Assembly (NCBI GenBank): GCA_977006965.1
Contig: OZ345360.1
Location: 1,240,001-1,304,000 of the forward strand
DNA length: 64,000 bases
Origin: Phymatolithon calcareum
Lineage: Eukaryota; Rhodophyta; Florideophyceae; Hapalidiales
Direction: 5' to 3'
A program made the position numbers and the translations under genes. The stretch's first letter is position 1; each line of letters opens with the position of its first letter. Positions 29,162 to 40,495 of the stretch are shown piece by piece. Below the pieces are notes generated by a model. That model saw nothing but the letters and a program-made list of their open reading frames with translations. It was not told the origin of the DNA and made no database searches.

Positions 29162-29440
29162 CCTTTGCTATCTTCCCTGGCAAGAACAAGCAAGAAACGA
29201 AGAATCCGAACTCGATGAAGCTCTCACAGTTATCTCAAACTTAATGCCCAAGCAACGACTTTCCGATATTCAAAAAGAGATGCTGGAAATGGCAGTTGAT
29301 ACCGTCCAAAGAAAATGTCCGAAATCAAAATGAAAACGTAAGCGAAGGATTGTAGCGCAACGAAAAGTCTCTCAGGTGCAATGATAATTGACTAAGGGAG
29401 CTTCAATAAAACAGAAATCCATCCATCCTTTGCTATCTTC
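29162..29440 (+). mobile_element. 251-bp retro-insert with 14-bp target duplication
   Basis: Body 29176-29426 between two copies of CCTTTGCTATCTTC (29162-29175 and 29427-29440); other X copies have a single such word here. It encodes the last 50 or so residues of an unknown protein (EESELDEALTVISNLMPKQR... to TVQRKCPKSK, stop near 29333), followed by a short 3' UTR with AATAAA at 29405. So it is a 5'-truncated reverse-transcribed 3' end, either of another LINE or of a host mRNA. Confidence 0.75.
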
Positions 29441-29616
29441 TGCAGGTAAGGAGGATCATAACCTAGATGTGCCTCTCGTCCGACGAACAAACCTGACCCA
29501 AAGTAGCCTTGAATGACTCCCGCAAGCGAGCTCCATGTCCCGAGTTGTCAATGGCGATCAGTCTCACTGTCTCTTTCCCCCATGCCAGAAGGTCCGAGGT
29601 ACTACAGTACCATAAA

Positions 29617-30847
29617 TAGTCCATGCCTATACAATATATTCATGGACACATTCGCAGAAGCCGTCTCCAAGACAGACAGGAACGTCTCAGAAAGCCCTGT
29701 GCAATTGTTCGCAGATGATGTTCAGCTTCAAGCGAAGACAGGACGAGGAATGCAGAAACTTCTTGATATAGCGACCATTTGGGCAAGCGAAAATGGCATG
29801 AAATGGAACACAAAACCAGGAAAAAGCGAAGTTTTTAAGTACGAAGGACTTCAGAAGCACACTTTTTACTTTGCGGGACGAGAAATATATCAAGCCTGGA
29901 GACTCTCGTATCTTGGGGTAAGCATGAATAACAAGGGTGTTACGGATGACACGGCCATGGCCAGAGTTCGAAATGCTGCAGGATGCATACATAAGCTTCG
30001 GGAGCTTGGAGTGAATGTTCGAGGATTCAAACCGGAGACATGCATCAGGATCTTTAAGTTGCTAATAATCCCGAAATGGGAGTATGCGTTACACGTTACT
30101 CCAATGACAAATCGATTGCTCTCGGCAATCGAGTCAGCAGAGGGCTTGTTCTACAAGAATGTTTTCGGAAAGTATGCCGAACACCGCCGGGACTGAATGC
30201 GAGTTCTGTGCCGACTGGGACCACCAAAGATGAGGAGACGTTATCAACCAAAAAGGCTTGCATTAAGCCTGGTAAGACACAAAAAGCGCCTTGAAGAAAC
30301 AGAAGAGTACGTTGGAAGAGATGAGGACGTAAAGGAAGCAATGAAGGATATTGAATATCTCAAGATTTATGAAGACCTGCGACAAGCCCTTCAGAAAGCC
30401 CAGGAGGGATCTGTCACGAAGAAGAGGAGGAGAGAAGAAACAATTAAGGTATGGGAAAAGGAAGAAGAAGAAAGATCAATGAAGATTCATATTGAAGGCA
30501 AGCTACCAGGGATCCTTTACATAGGAGAAAGAAAACACGTTTAAGGTGCCTAAGGTTGACATTTAACCGAGCACCCCTTTGGAGAACATCAGTATTGGGT
30601 GCCTACTTTGGGATGACCGCGGTGATCGAACTAGTCCCCTTACAACGTACCCTATCATCTTCGAAAATGAGTACAGAAATTGAGTTTGAGTGCAAGAGAG
30701 TCACAGGAGCTCTTGTTGGGAGAGAATTACGAATTAAGAACGTTTTGAGTAGCCACAGGACTTTAGCTAGGAGATTATCGCAAGAGCTGCCCCGTTACTC
30801 CAAGGTGAGGCTTTGAGAGCTCTTAAAATAAAATCATCAAATATCCC
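29617..30847 (+). pseudogene. LINE fragment, part of a segmental duplication
   Basis: Matches 20370-21600 almost base for base and shares its 3' flank (TGTACCGCGATTGAACC), but its left flank is different (module X), so it was copied by DNA duplication rather than inserted. A CGA to TGA change at 30194-30196 splits the reading frame into two (to 30196, and 30197-30544). RT FADD box retained. Confidence 0.85.
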
Positions 30848-31317
30848 TGTACCGCGATTGAACCTCTGTAGATTCCTTGCGTTTCTTAATCAAACGATTA
30901 GCCATACTCAGTGATCCAGTTGATACACTTCCAGTAGGCGATCCACTATCGTCAGCACACGGCACGCTTTCACAGGCAGTTTTCTCTTCTTGTATCATCT
31001 CCACATATGTATTTTTGGCTCCGCTATGAGAGATAGATGCGCTGGAATACCCTTAACACAAAACGTGGATCAGCAACTGTAGTACGTATTATGAGTTGCG
31101 GAAACCCCTACTAGCGTGGACCTCTGCCGACTTCGAGGCACCGTAAGGGTTTCACCTTAATAAGGTACCCTTACGGTGCCACGCATCTCCATTGTCATCT
31201 CTGCATTCGGGAATATGAGTACGCAATAACTGCAGTAAGGGAACTCTGTTGCAATAGAGCTGTTATTGCAGTTTATTGCGACTTACTGCAATAGCAGTAG
31301 AATTGGTGCCACCCCTG
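30848..31317 (-). mobile_element. Right half of the hAT element, duplicated
   Basis: Copy of 21601-22070 with the same terminal CAGGGGTGGCACCAA (end at 31317), the same stem-loop (31137-31180) and a few substitutions. The left half is missing because the duplication begins inside the LINE. Confidence 0.85.
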
Positions 31318-31321
31318 CCGG

Positions 31322-31882
31322 TGAGATCGACAAGTGTGGAGGTGCTCATTGGAGGGAACATTCAAAATGACCACTTGATGGTAAGCGTTCTATGTCTTCT
31401 TGAGATGAAGAGAAGGTGCGGAGGTAGCGACACTTTCGCGTGCGGTATAGGTCGTTTTTTCGACTTTTCCAAATCCTCTGCGGCCTCCAGTATCTTGTTT
31501 CTTTGGTATTTCTTGATGTTTGTCGTAGCTGTCGTTTCGTTTGCAGCTTCGCACAGGAAGCCATTCACTCTCGCGTGGACAATATCTCTCTCCGCTTCTA
31601 AATGTTCCTTGTCCGCTATCTCTGTTGTTGGACCAGATATCAGCGCATCGCGTCTTCTTATCAATCTCTGCACAAAGCGTCTTGCAAGGACGTCTCTTCT
31701 TCCCTGGGTTGGAGAATGCGACACATGGCCCTGCACCTGTCCAAGCTTCTTTTGCCTGGTTTTCCAAGGATTTGCCCGAAGAACATAGATTCAACTTTCC
31801 TAACTTCCGAGGCCACCTTCGCGGCTGCATGTGTTAAAACATTTTCTTGTTCGTGCTTCTTTCCTTGTTCCTTTGCATCCAT
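31322..31882 (-). pseudogene. Unknown gene Z, 5' part, second copy
   Basis: Same as 22075-22635, with identical predicted peptides. Starts at ATG 31882 and is cut off at the hAT end. Not recognised. Confidence 0.45.
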
Positions 31883-32113
31883 AGACAGAATCCAGCCAAA
31901 ACCTCTTGGCCCTAGGAAAGTTGCCCCAAGCGTCAGCAGATGCGTTGGTAGCTTTTAAATAAAAATCTACCTTTCCTCTTCTTCTTCTTCTTTAACACTT
32001 GCAGGCTGTACTTATAAAGTTTGTATTCCTTGCCTACAGTGTATGGTTATGGTTTTATGGTACTGCAGTACCTCGGACCTTCTGGCATGGGGGAAAGAGG
32101 AAGTGAGACTGAT

Positions 32114-32510
32114 CGCCATTGGTTTGGGAACCATTTTGCTACTCACGATAAATCGGAATCCGTGTGCAACCAATCGCCCTGAAGCGGCGATCTTCTCTAG
32201 TCAATTAAGAGGCCTTAATATGGACTTTTCATATCGATACGAATCAATGCGCATTGAAAACTTTGGAAAACCTACAGGGAAAAATGCAAGTAAGTTCCAG
32301 CTCATCAACCATCTCGTGAGTCGAACCCACTACCCTACAGATATCGCTCTGCTCGGGGGAGGGGGGGGGTCTTTTAGCCGTTGTATCACCCAGGTGGAAT
32401 GGGGAATCATGCGACGACCACAGAGAGAGAAATTGTTTTCTCTGGTACAGGAACGAGAAATTTTTTGCCTAGACGAAGGGACGTGGCGACGCTATAGACC
32501 ACTCCGGTAA
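32114..32510 (+). other. Antisense unit of module X, copy 5
   Basis: The MDFSYRYES frame and poly-G tract of the inverted X copy; it also corresponds to 23656-24052. Upstream, the MCDLVRS frame is mostly deleted here (only the NHFAT end is left), so at least these copies cannot make that peptide. Confidence 0.3.
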
Positions 32511-32978
32511 GTAAATGCACATAGTTGCTTCTGGTGGAATCGTGTAATGACGAGCGGCAGGAGGAGAAGAGGCGTGCTTACAATTAGAGAGTAGGATTAA
32601 CGCCCTGCCGTAATCGAAGTAGAGGAAAAATAAAAAGCAGTGCTTGGTAGCCCCATAGGGGAATTATCATTCATTATATTATTTAAGTATACGTAATTTG
32701 ATCTTTTTCTTTCATGGGGGACTTTTACTGAAATGTACACGCAGAATAAACGCGACAAGTTGCAACTTCACGCGTTTATTTTTCAACGATGATATTCGGA
32801 CCACTTATCAGTATCTAGAAATGTAAGTACCTCGGTAGGTTTCACACGGAACAGATGTGAAGAAGAAGATTTATCAATAATTGAAGACATCTCATGACGG
32901 CTGTGTTACAGGAACAACAAAATCTATTTCTATGCGCGCCCCAAAAGAATATCTACATCCGAAGATCATAGTTAAATT

Positions 32979-33575
32979 TCAAACCGAGGATGACTGATGA
33001 AAGCTTTTGCGCGATACACTGGGAGCCATTCCAGAAATGACTTTGATGCTGGTTCGGGAGGCTGGCTCGGCTTGGCGCCTCTTCCTCTTAATATCGGCCA
33101 AAGCAACAGCCAGTTGGCTCATTGCATCTCGACCTTTGGAATGTGCGGAAATAAACCTTGAAATTAATACATTTCTCTGCATTGCGCTGCGGCGACGAAG
33201 ACTACCATGACCTGTTCGGATTGAGGTACAACGACGAAGACGACGGTGCGACTTGCGGCCCCTAAAGCGGCAATATGAGCACTTTTTGGATCGAGAGCGA
33301 ACAGGAACGGTCGAGAGCAGTTCTCGCAGCTCGTGATGAATGTGCTCTTTCATCTTCTGCACGGCCACGAGCGACTGCTTAGCATTCATGACGGATGGGT
33401 TGAGGTTCGGGCGATAAAGAGAGCAAGTGGAGGGCGCCTTAGGGTGAGTGGCTGCGACGGGCACAGGGTGACGCGAAGACAATGTTGGGTTTAGTTTGGC
33501 AAGTCCATTTCCAAATAGTCTGAACCTGAGCCATTTTCCGTCACACTCTGTGTCGGTGTTAGGTAGGAAGCCCAT
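32979..33575 (-). CDS. ORF-198 of module X, copy 5
   Basis: 198 aa, one repeat unit, otherwise like copy 3. The lone difference in repeat number from its duplicate at 24520 accounts for the 93-bp change in spacing between the two duplicated blocks. Confidence 0.55.
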   Translation of the reverse strand: MGFLPNTDTECDGKWLRFRLFGNGLAKLNPTLSSRHPVPVAATHPKAPSTCSLYRPNLNPSVMNAKQSLVAVQKMKEHIHHELRELLSTVPVRSRSKKCSYCRFRGRKSHRRLRRCTSIRTGHGSLRRRSAMQRNVLISRFISAHSKGRDAMSQLAVALADIKRKRRQAEPASRTSIKVISGMAPSVSRKSFHQSSSV

Positions 33576-33927
33576 GATCGACTGAATTGTTTACAACTGT
33601 GGGGTGAGGGAGGAAAGGGAGGCAGTGACTGCTTATAAGGGAAATTTCTCCACCCCAGTGTTCTACTCGCACTTGTTGCCGGAGAAAGCTTTCCGAAGTG
33701 GTCAGGAGTAAAGATGTGTAACACGCAATACTAATTGCATGTGCAATATACAAGGGACACGAATTTGGGATACATCGGCATGGGCTCATCTACAAAAAAG
33801 GGGGCCAATATTAAGCCGCCAAAATTGCGCTTTGCAAAACGATTCAAGTATTATACAAACAATGGGCGTTTCCGCGCAAAACCACGATTTCATGGAGCCT
33901 AAACGTGTTTATACCTGTTGGTATGCG

Positions 33928-34590
33928 TCAAGCAGCCTCTCGTTGAGTAGCCGCACCCGGGTTCTCGTCTTGTCGCTGCGCTCGGCGCTGCATGTCCAGC
34001 TGATGTTGGTACCACGCCCTAAACTCAGTGATGACGTTCACGTTTGCCGCCGCAGGGCAGCTTTGACGTACTAAGCGGGCGACAGACTCGAGAAGGGATG
34101 CTTTTGAGATATTTTCTGCAACCCACTCACCCCACAGCCTCTTAATATTGAGCTTCAAACTCGCTTGCAACTCGAGAGAGTTTGGAAGGTCGGCAGAAAG
34201 ACGAGTGAGACATGCCAGCGCGTGTCTGCAAAAGTGACCTACTATGACCTGCTCTTGAGTAACAGGAGGTCGACCACCACCTTGTCGTCCATTGCCCTGC
34301 ACGGGCCTTTGCCCGTCATGTTGTGTCGCAACAGCGGCACGATTAGTCACGGATGCACCATTTGCAACCACCGTTGGGTTCCCCTGATAGACAGGGTTGC
34401 GTCTTTGCTGCGGATGTGACTGCGCGGCTAGGGTCGTAGTAACATCGGGGGCGGGGGCAGCCGCGGGCGGGGCAAATGGAATTGCAGGAGCTGTCGACTG
34501 AGAGGCGGATGCATTGGTTGGATGTAGGATATCGAGTTCCTTGAAGCAACCCAGGAGCTCGTCGAAGTTGCGGTCGTTCGCACCGTCCAT
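33928..34590 (-). pseudogene. Truncated TAF4 copy (T), second, intact 220-aa ORF
   Basis: Minus-strand partner of 15063-15725: same length, same missing 165 codons, same end at the junction to module X. It differs at several residues (for example Asp for Val after PAP, Leu for His before NIKRLW, Asp for Gly in RLSADLP). Both copies being still open suggests recent duplication or some constraint. Confidence 0.75.
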
Positions 34591-36497
34591 CGTGGACGAG
34601 GACGGTGGGCGACGGCGCAGATTGCGGTCGGATATGGGGCAGTACTGTACTTCGCTGTGCGATGGTTCGCACAGTGCGACTAGCGTCTGCAGACGTGGGT
34701 GAGAACATGCGCACGCATGCCGTGCCGTGGGAAGGAAGGAAGAGAGACTTCTACAGTACAGCACAGCGTTCAGAGCTTGGCGGCACTTCCGCTGTCGCCT
34801 AACAAATTGCGGAACGCACTTGGCCTTGCAACGCGTGTGTGTATGCACGTGTATGAAATTTATGTATGCTTATTTCTCAATAATTTCAAGCAGAATAAGA
34901 ATCTAGCATCATACAAGCCCTTCATTGAACAGTACATATGGTGGAGCGCCATGCGGCACGAACATGCACCAAGCAGCAGGCCGCGAGCCCCCTTTGGACC
35001 TTGTTTCTTACTGTACGTTATGCTTTATTCAATTTTTGTATTTCTCCGTCACCTGCGCGCCCTGCAGCACTTCTCTCTCCACCGCAGCGCCGTCAGCGGG
35101 CGATAACGAGCTGGTTGTGCATGCAGGCACAAAACTGAGAGATTTTCACTGCCATAGAGGTAGGTCTCCGTGATTCCACGTGTCGCGATGACCAGCGCCG
35201 TGACGAAGGAATTGTACAAAGGGGCTAACGTAAACACTGATCGGCACGAAAGGAGGTGATTATGCTGTTTATGTTATGCGAGGGCGTGAAAAGTTTGAAA
35301 ACGTTCTTTCAGCAACTTTTATATTTATTGTGCGCCATGGACGCCAAACCTTGCTGTCGTTGTGCCGGCAGTCACCACTGCGCAAGTACTGACATCAAAC
35401 CGTTTGGAGATTGCACCGGAGCAGTTCCTACCAACCACTGCCTTCGAATTCTGTCCAAATGCTGAGGGGCCGTCTTTCAACAGTAATTCAACTGATTTTA
35501 GAACTTCACATTTAAAAATACATTGTACTGCAAACAGTTCACCACGCAAAGTTATTGTAACTTTGTTTGTTTGTTGACAAACAAATTGAACGAGTTGTTT
35601 GTGTACTGAAGATTTCACACAGAACGCATTATTGTTGCTTAGGAACAGTAGGTCTGCGTCCGAGTAGAAGTACCGAAGGCACGGATTTGGCGGGCGAATG
35701 CAGGATTGTGATGTTATTATGCATTTGCGACTACGATACTGTTTATTCAAAACGGCTAATTATGGGCGGTGGGTGTAAAGGTTGAGCTTAAGCTTTCGTA
35801 CCTCGACCATCGTCATGGGTCGTTACGAACAAGCCAGAAGGTTTTACTGACCTGTGACGAACCCATTCAAGAGATCCCCTCGGTTGCGGCGAGGGATGTG
35901 TCCCGCGAGGGGCATCAATGAGACAGAGATGACGTTAGAGAAGGCCTTCTCTCTCCACTCCGAATTCCTAATTGCTGAATGGAAGAACTTATTGTCGAAT
36001 TGAGAAAACTTATGCCCACCAAACGTTGCGACCATCACATGATTGAAATGAAAAATACTGTACAAAGGAACAAGGAAAGAAACACGAAACAAGACAAGTT
36101 TTTAACAATTACAGGCTGCGAACAGCCTGTACACTTAATAAAGTTCGTATTCCTTGTCTACAGTGTATGACTATGGTTTTATGATACTGTAGTACCTGCG
36201 ACCTTCTGGCGTGGGGGAAAGAGACAGTGAGACTGATCGCCATTGACAACTCGGGGCATGGAGCTCTCTTGCGGGAGTCATTTCAGGCTACTTTGGGTCA
36301 GTTTTGTGCGTCGGACGAGAGGCACACCTAGGTCATGATCCTCCTTACCTGCAGAAGATGGCAAAGGGAAGCACATGATATAGTGCACTCCCAGGTTCCC
36401 AATTGCGTTGTGTACTTTTGCTTTCTGTTCAAGTTGTAGATCACAACCCGAGTGTAAGATGCAAGCAAGAGTTATGTTGTATTCCTCGCAGTGCCCG
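34591..36497 (-). repeat. TAF4 upstream segment (U), copy 3
   Basis: Reverse-complement of the DNA upstream of TAF4 (42908-44797), running from the truncated TAF4 to the LINE fragment at 36498-36945. Small indels distinguish it. No gene is supported in it. Confidence 0.7.
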
Positions 36498-36945
36498 GGG
36501 ATATTTGATGATTTTATTTTGAGAGCTCCTAAAGCCTCACCTTGGAGTAACGGAGCAGCTGTTGTGATTCTCTAAGCTAAAGTCCTGTGGCTACTCAAAA
36601 CGTTCTTGATTCGTAATTCTCTCCCAACAAGAGCTCCTGTGACTCTCTTGCACTCAAACTCAATTTCTGTACTCATCTTCGACGACGCTAGAGTACGTTG
36701 TAAGGCGACTAGTTCGATCACCGAGGTAATCCCAAAGTAGGCACCCAATACTGATGTTCTCCAAAGGGGTGCCGGTTAAATGTCAACCTTAGGCATCTTA
36801 AACGTGTCTTTCTTTCTCTTATGTAAAGGATCCCTGGTAGCTTGCCTTCAATATGAATCTTCATTGATCTGCCTTCTTCTTCCTTTTCCCATACTTTAAT
36901 TTTTTCTTCTCTACTCCTCTTCTTCGTGACAGACTCCTCCTGGGG
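36498..36945 (-). mobile_element. LINE 3' fragment (mirror of 42462-42907)
   Basis: End of LINE ORF2 (EESVTKKRSREEKIK...) and 3' UTR on the minus strand, flanked by variants of CCCGGGCGCTG. The coordinates of this and the 42462 copy add to a constant (79,407), showing they are two arms of one inverted duplication, not separate insertions. Confidence 0.85.
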
Positions 36946-36983
36946 CAGCGCCCGGGGGAGTTGCATGGTGACACTAGAGTCTA

Positions 36984-37479
36984 TTGTACGGAAGTCCTCT
37001 TTCTTTCCTTATTTGGAGTGTGCGCACAATGTGTGACTTGGTAAGAAGTATTCGCTACATTACTTACGACTATCTTTTACGACAATTGTCTTCTGAAGAG
37101 GTAGTTCGGTTTGGAAACCATTTTGCTACTCAGATGATGAACATTACAGCTCACTACGACAAGGCGGAATCCGTGTCCAACCAATCGCCCTGAAGCGGCG
37201 ATCTTCTCCAGTCAATTATGGGGCCGGAACATGGACTTTTCATATCGATACGAATCAATGCGCATTGAAAACTTTGGAAAACCTACAGGGAAATATGCAA
37301 GGATATTCCACCTGATCAACCCTCTCGCGAGTCGAACCCACAACCCTACAGATATCGCTCTGCTCGGGGGGGTCTTTTAGCCTTTGCATTACCCAGGTGG
37401 GATGGGGAGTTATGCGACGACAACACAGAGAGAAATTGTTTGGTCTGATACAGGAACGAGTAATTTGCTGCGTAGACAA
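36984..37479 (+). other. Antisense unit of module X, copy 6
   Basis: Plus-strand MCDLVRSIRYITYDYLL frame (within 36984-37193) followed by the MDFSYRYES region. Here the poly-G tract is reduced to seven (near 37366-37372), putting the downstream part in another frame than in copies 2 and 4. Confidence 0.3.
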
Positions 37480-37805
37480 AGGGACATGGCGACGCTATAG
37501 ACCACTCCGGTAAGTAAATGTACGTAATTGATCATTTTCCTTCATGGGGACTTTTACTGAAATGTACACGCAGAATAAACGCGACAAGTTGCAACTCACG
37601 CGTTTATTTTCAACGATGATATTCGAGCCACTTATCAGTATCTAGAAATGTAAGTACCTCGGTAGGTTTCACACGGAACAGATGTGAAGAAGAAGATTTA
37701 TCAATAATTGAAGACATCTCATGACGGCTGTGTTACAGGAACAACAAAATCTATTTCTATGCGCGCCCCAAAAGAATATCTACATCCGAAGATCATAGTT
37801 AAATT

Positions 37806-38495
37806 TCAAACCGAGGATGACTGATGAAAGCTTTTGCGCGATACACTGGGAGCCATTCCAGAAATGACTTTGATGCTGGTTCGGGAGGCTGGCTCGGCTT
37901 GGCGCCTCTTCCTCTTAATATCGGCCAAAGCAACAGCCAGTTGGCTCATTGCATCTCGACCTTTGGAATGTGCGGAAATAAACCTTGAAATTAATACATT
38001 TCTCTGCATTGCGCTGCGGCGACGAAGACTACCATGACCTGTTCGGATTGAGGTACAACGACGAAGACGACGGTGCGACTTGCGGCCCCTAAAGCGGCAA
38101 TATGAGCACTTTTTGGATCGAGAGCGAACAGGAACGGTCGAGAGCAGTTCTCGCAGCTCGTGATGAATGTGCTCTTTCATCTTCTGCACGGCCACGAGCG
38201 ACTGCTTAGCATTCATGACGGATGGGTTGAGGTTCGGGCGATAAAGAGAGCAAGTGGAGGGCGCCTTAGGGTGAGTGGCTGCGACGGGCACAGGGTGACG
38301 CGAAGACAATGTTGGGTTTAGTTTGGCAAGTCCATTTTCAGAGCAAGTGGAGGGCGCCTTAGGGTGAGTGGCTCCGACGGGCACAGGGTCACGCGAAGAC
38401 AATGTAGGATTTAGTTTGGCAAGCCCATTTCCAAATAATCTGAACCTGAGCCATTTTCCGTCACACTCTGTGTCGGTGTTAGGTAGGAAGCCCAT
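37806..38495 (-). CDS. ORF-198 of module X, copy 6 (two repeat units)
   Basis: 229 aa, same predicted protein as copy 3 (24520-25209), with constant 13,286-bp spacing over at least 1.4 kb. Repeat units at 38432-38247. Confidence 0.55.
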   Translation of the reverse strand: MGFLPNTDTECDGKWLRFRLFGNGLAKLNPTLSSRDPVPVGATHPKAPSTCSENGLAKLNPTLSSRHPVPVAATHPKAPSTCSLYRPNLNPSVMNAKQSLVAVQKMKEHIHHELRELLSTVPVRSRSKKCSYCRFRGRKSHRRLRRCTSIRTGHGSLRRRSAMQRNVLISRFISAHSKGRDAMSQLAVALADIKRKRRQAEPASRTSIKVISGMAPSVSRKSFHQSSSV

Positions 38496-38658
38496 GATCG
38501 ACTGAATTGTTTACAACTGTGGGGTGAGGGAGGAAAGGGAGGCAGTGACTGCTTATAAGGGAAATTTCTCCACCCCAGTGTTCTACTCGCACTTGTTGCC
38601 GGAGAAAGCTTTCCGAAGTGGTGAGGAGTAAAGATGTGTAACACGCAATACTAATTGC

Positions 38659-38994
38659 ATGTTCAATATACAAGGGACACAAATTTGGGATACATCGGCA
38701 TGGGTTGATCTACAAAAAAGGGGGCCAATATTAAGCCGCCAAAATTGCGCTTTGCAAAACGATTCAAGTATTATACAAACAATGGGCGTTTCCGTGCAAC
38801 ACATCTACTTCATGGAGCATAAAGGTAGGGCATATGGTGTACAAATTTATACGCTAGCAACCAAAAAGCACAGCCGTGTCGCGTTTCTAATGGACCTGCC
38901 ACGAAACAGTTGCATGGCTCGTGGTCTACTGCATAATGGCTGTTTTACGAGATGCCATGCTCTTCAGTGTCAAAATTTCCAGCTCTACACTTGA
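38659..38994 (+). CDS. ORF-111 of module X, copy 4
   Basis: 111 aa, head to head with ORF-198 copy 6. It combines a DSSIIQ site like copy 2 with a Gln near the end like copy 3, a mosaic that points to recombination inside the ORF. Confidence 0.4.
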   Translation: MFNIQGTQIWDTSAWVDLQKRGPILSRQNCALQNDSSIIQTMGVSVQHIYFMEHKGRAYGVQIYTLATKKHSRVAFLMDLPRNSCMARGLLHNGCFTRCHALQCQNFQLYT

Positions 38995-39008
38995 AAACAT
39001 TTACTTGA

Positions 39009-39663
39009 CCACAGCAGAATGTTGCTTCTACTTCCTTGACGGCATTTTGTACGTCTTCTGACCAGGGCGTTAAGTGCATTGCGTACTCCCAGCGTGGCTG
39101 TACTAGTGCCTTGTATATCTGAATACACTTCTGTATACTTAACCCTTTCTTGAACACTCCCAGTGTACGCAATTCGTACACGGCCGTCCTTGCTTTCTTT
39201 AGTCGTTGCATCATTAGCGTATCTGTGACTCCTCCGGGGTCTAGAGATACTCCAAGATATGTGACCTCCGGAACGTGTGCCAGAACCTTGTTCGCGAGCT
39301 TGAATGTCTTGCCCAATGTTTCCTCTGATTCGAGGACTTCGCTTTTCCCTTGTTTAGTGTTCCACGTCATCTCTCGCTCTTGTGCTCATTGGGTAGCTAT
39401 ATCCAATAGTCCTTGCAATGCAGCGGGGGATTCCGCAGAGAGAAGAACATCGTCTGCGAAAAGGATAGCCGGAACTTCAGCCCAGGTTTTTGGTGCCCGG
39501 CTCATTCGCTCTTCGAATTCATCCATGAAGATGTTGTAGAGGCTTGGACTGAGAGGGGACCCTTGTGGGACCCCCCTGTTAGCTTAGACAATATCGCAAG
39601 AGCTGGCCCGTTACTCCAAGGTGAGGCTTTGGGAGCTCTCAAAATAAAATTATCAAATATCCC
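39009..39663. mobile_element. Twin-primed LINE insertion, mirror copy
   Basis: Exact mirror of 26406-27060 (coordinates sum to 66,069), including the same in-frame stop. Lies in the opposite orientation relative to the flanking X modules. Confidence 0.75.
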
Positions 39664-40354
39664 CCACCGCAAAACTTCTGCTCACGGCATAATTCGAGTT
39701 ACTAAACACAAAAATTGACGCGGGTGATACCGGCGCTGCACGAATCATGTTTGTCGAAGTCAAGCTCCTTTTTCGAGGTGCCTTACGTTGAGGGTACTTT
39801 CGGCGTAACCGTTAATTTGTCCAATAAGACCTTCCACACCCCTTCCATTCAGTTTTTGAACGTTGCCAAGGAACAGTACTATCTGGAGCACGCTGTTCGT
39901 CTTATAACTACAGTTGCTTTGTGTGAGCGGGGACAGCGAGTTGTAGGTGAGGATCTACTTCCTACACCATCGTAGCACTGTGTTCTTCGGGTCTACAATC
40001 GAAATTTACTCTTTGTGCTGACAAAATTCCTTATATAGGAGAAGATTCGCTTCCCGAGTACAGAAGAAAGTGTGGTTTTTCTTCATGCTGCGCCAAAACG
40101 ATGTTCTGCATATTTTTGTTCACCTTTATGAGCTTTGAAATGTTTCGTCAATTGCTTACATTAACTTGCCTCGAAACAACTGTGTATCGTATACAGCATT
40201 GCTCGGCGGATTACCAGCTCCGAAGTTGGTGATAAGTGACCTTCTTCGTCCTTGAAAATGCATTAAATCAATCTTTTCCGTTCAAGGTCATGGGAGATTG
40301 TTTCGCTCGGCTGCACGAAAGGCCTGGCTTCTTGGCGTAATCTCAAGTACATGT
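39664..40354 (+). repeat. Repeat Y, copy 3
   Basis: Mirror of 25715-26405. Includes the 86-codon frame 39715-39975. Followed by a 60-bp stub of the ORF-111 3' end (to 40421) and then a stub of truncated TAF4 (40422-40480). Confidence 0.7.
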
Positions 40355-40421
40355 TTTTCAAGTGTAGAGCTGGAAATTTAGACACTGAAGAGCATGGCAT
40401 CTCTTAAAACGGCCATTGTGA

Positions 40422-40495
40422 CAAGACGAGAACCCGGGTGCGGCTACACAACGAGAGGCTGCTTGACGCATGTCAACAGGTATAAACACGTTTAG
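40422..40495 (+). pseudogene. Terminal stub of a truncated TAF4 copy
   Basis: Begins abruptly inside the last codons of the truncated TAF4 (GACGAGAACCCGGGTGCGGC word) and continues through the same TGA and the same junction into module X that is seen at 15725-15790 and 33880-33930. Shows that this X copy once followed a full T segment. Confidence 0.75.

Noticed and set aside
33739-34074. 111-aa ORF fusing the ORF-111 start to antisense TAF4
   Set aside because: It arises by chance at the X-T junction; the C-terminal half is just the complement of TAF4 coding sequence.
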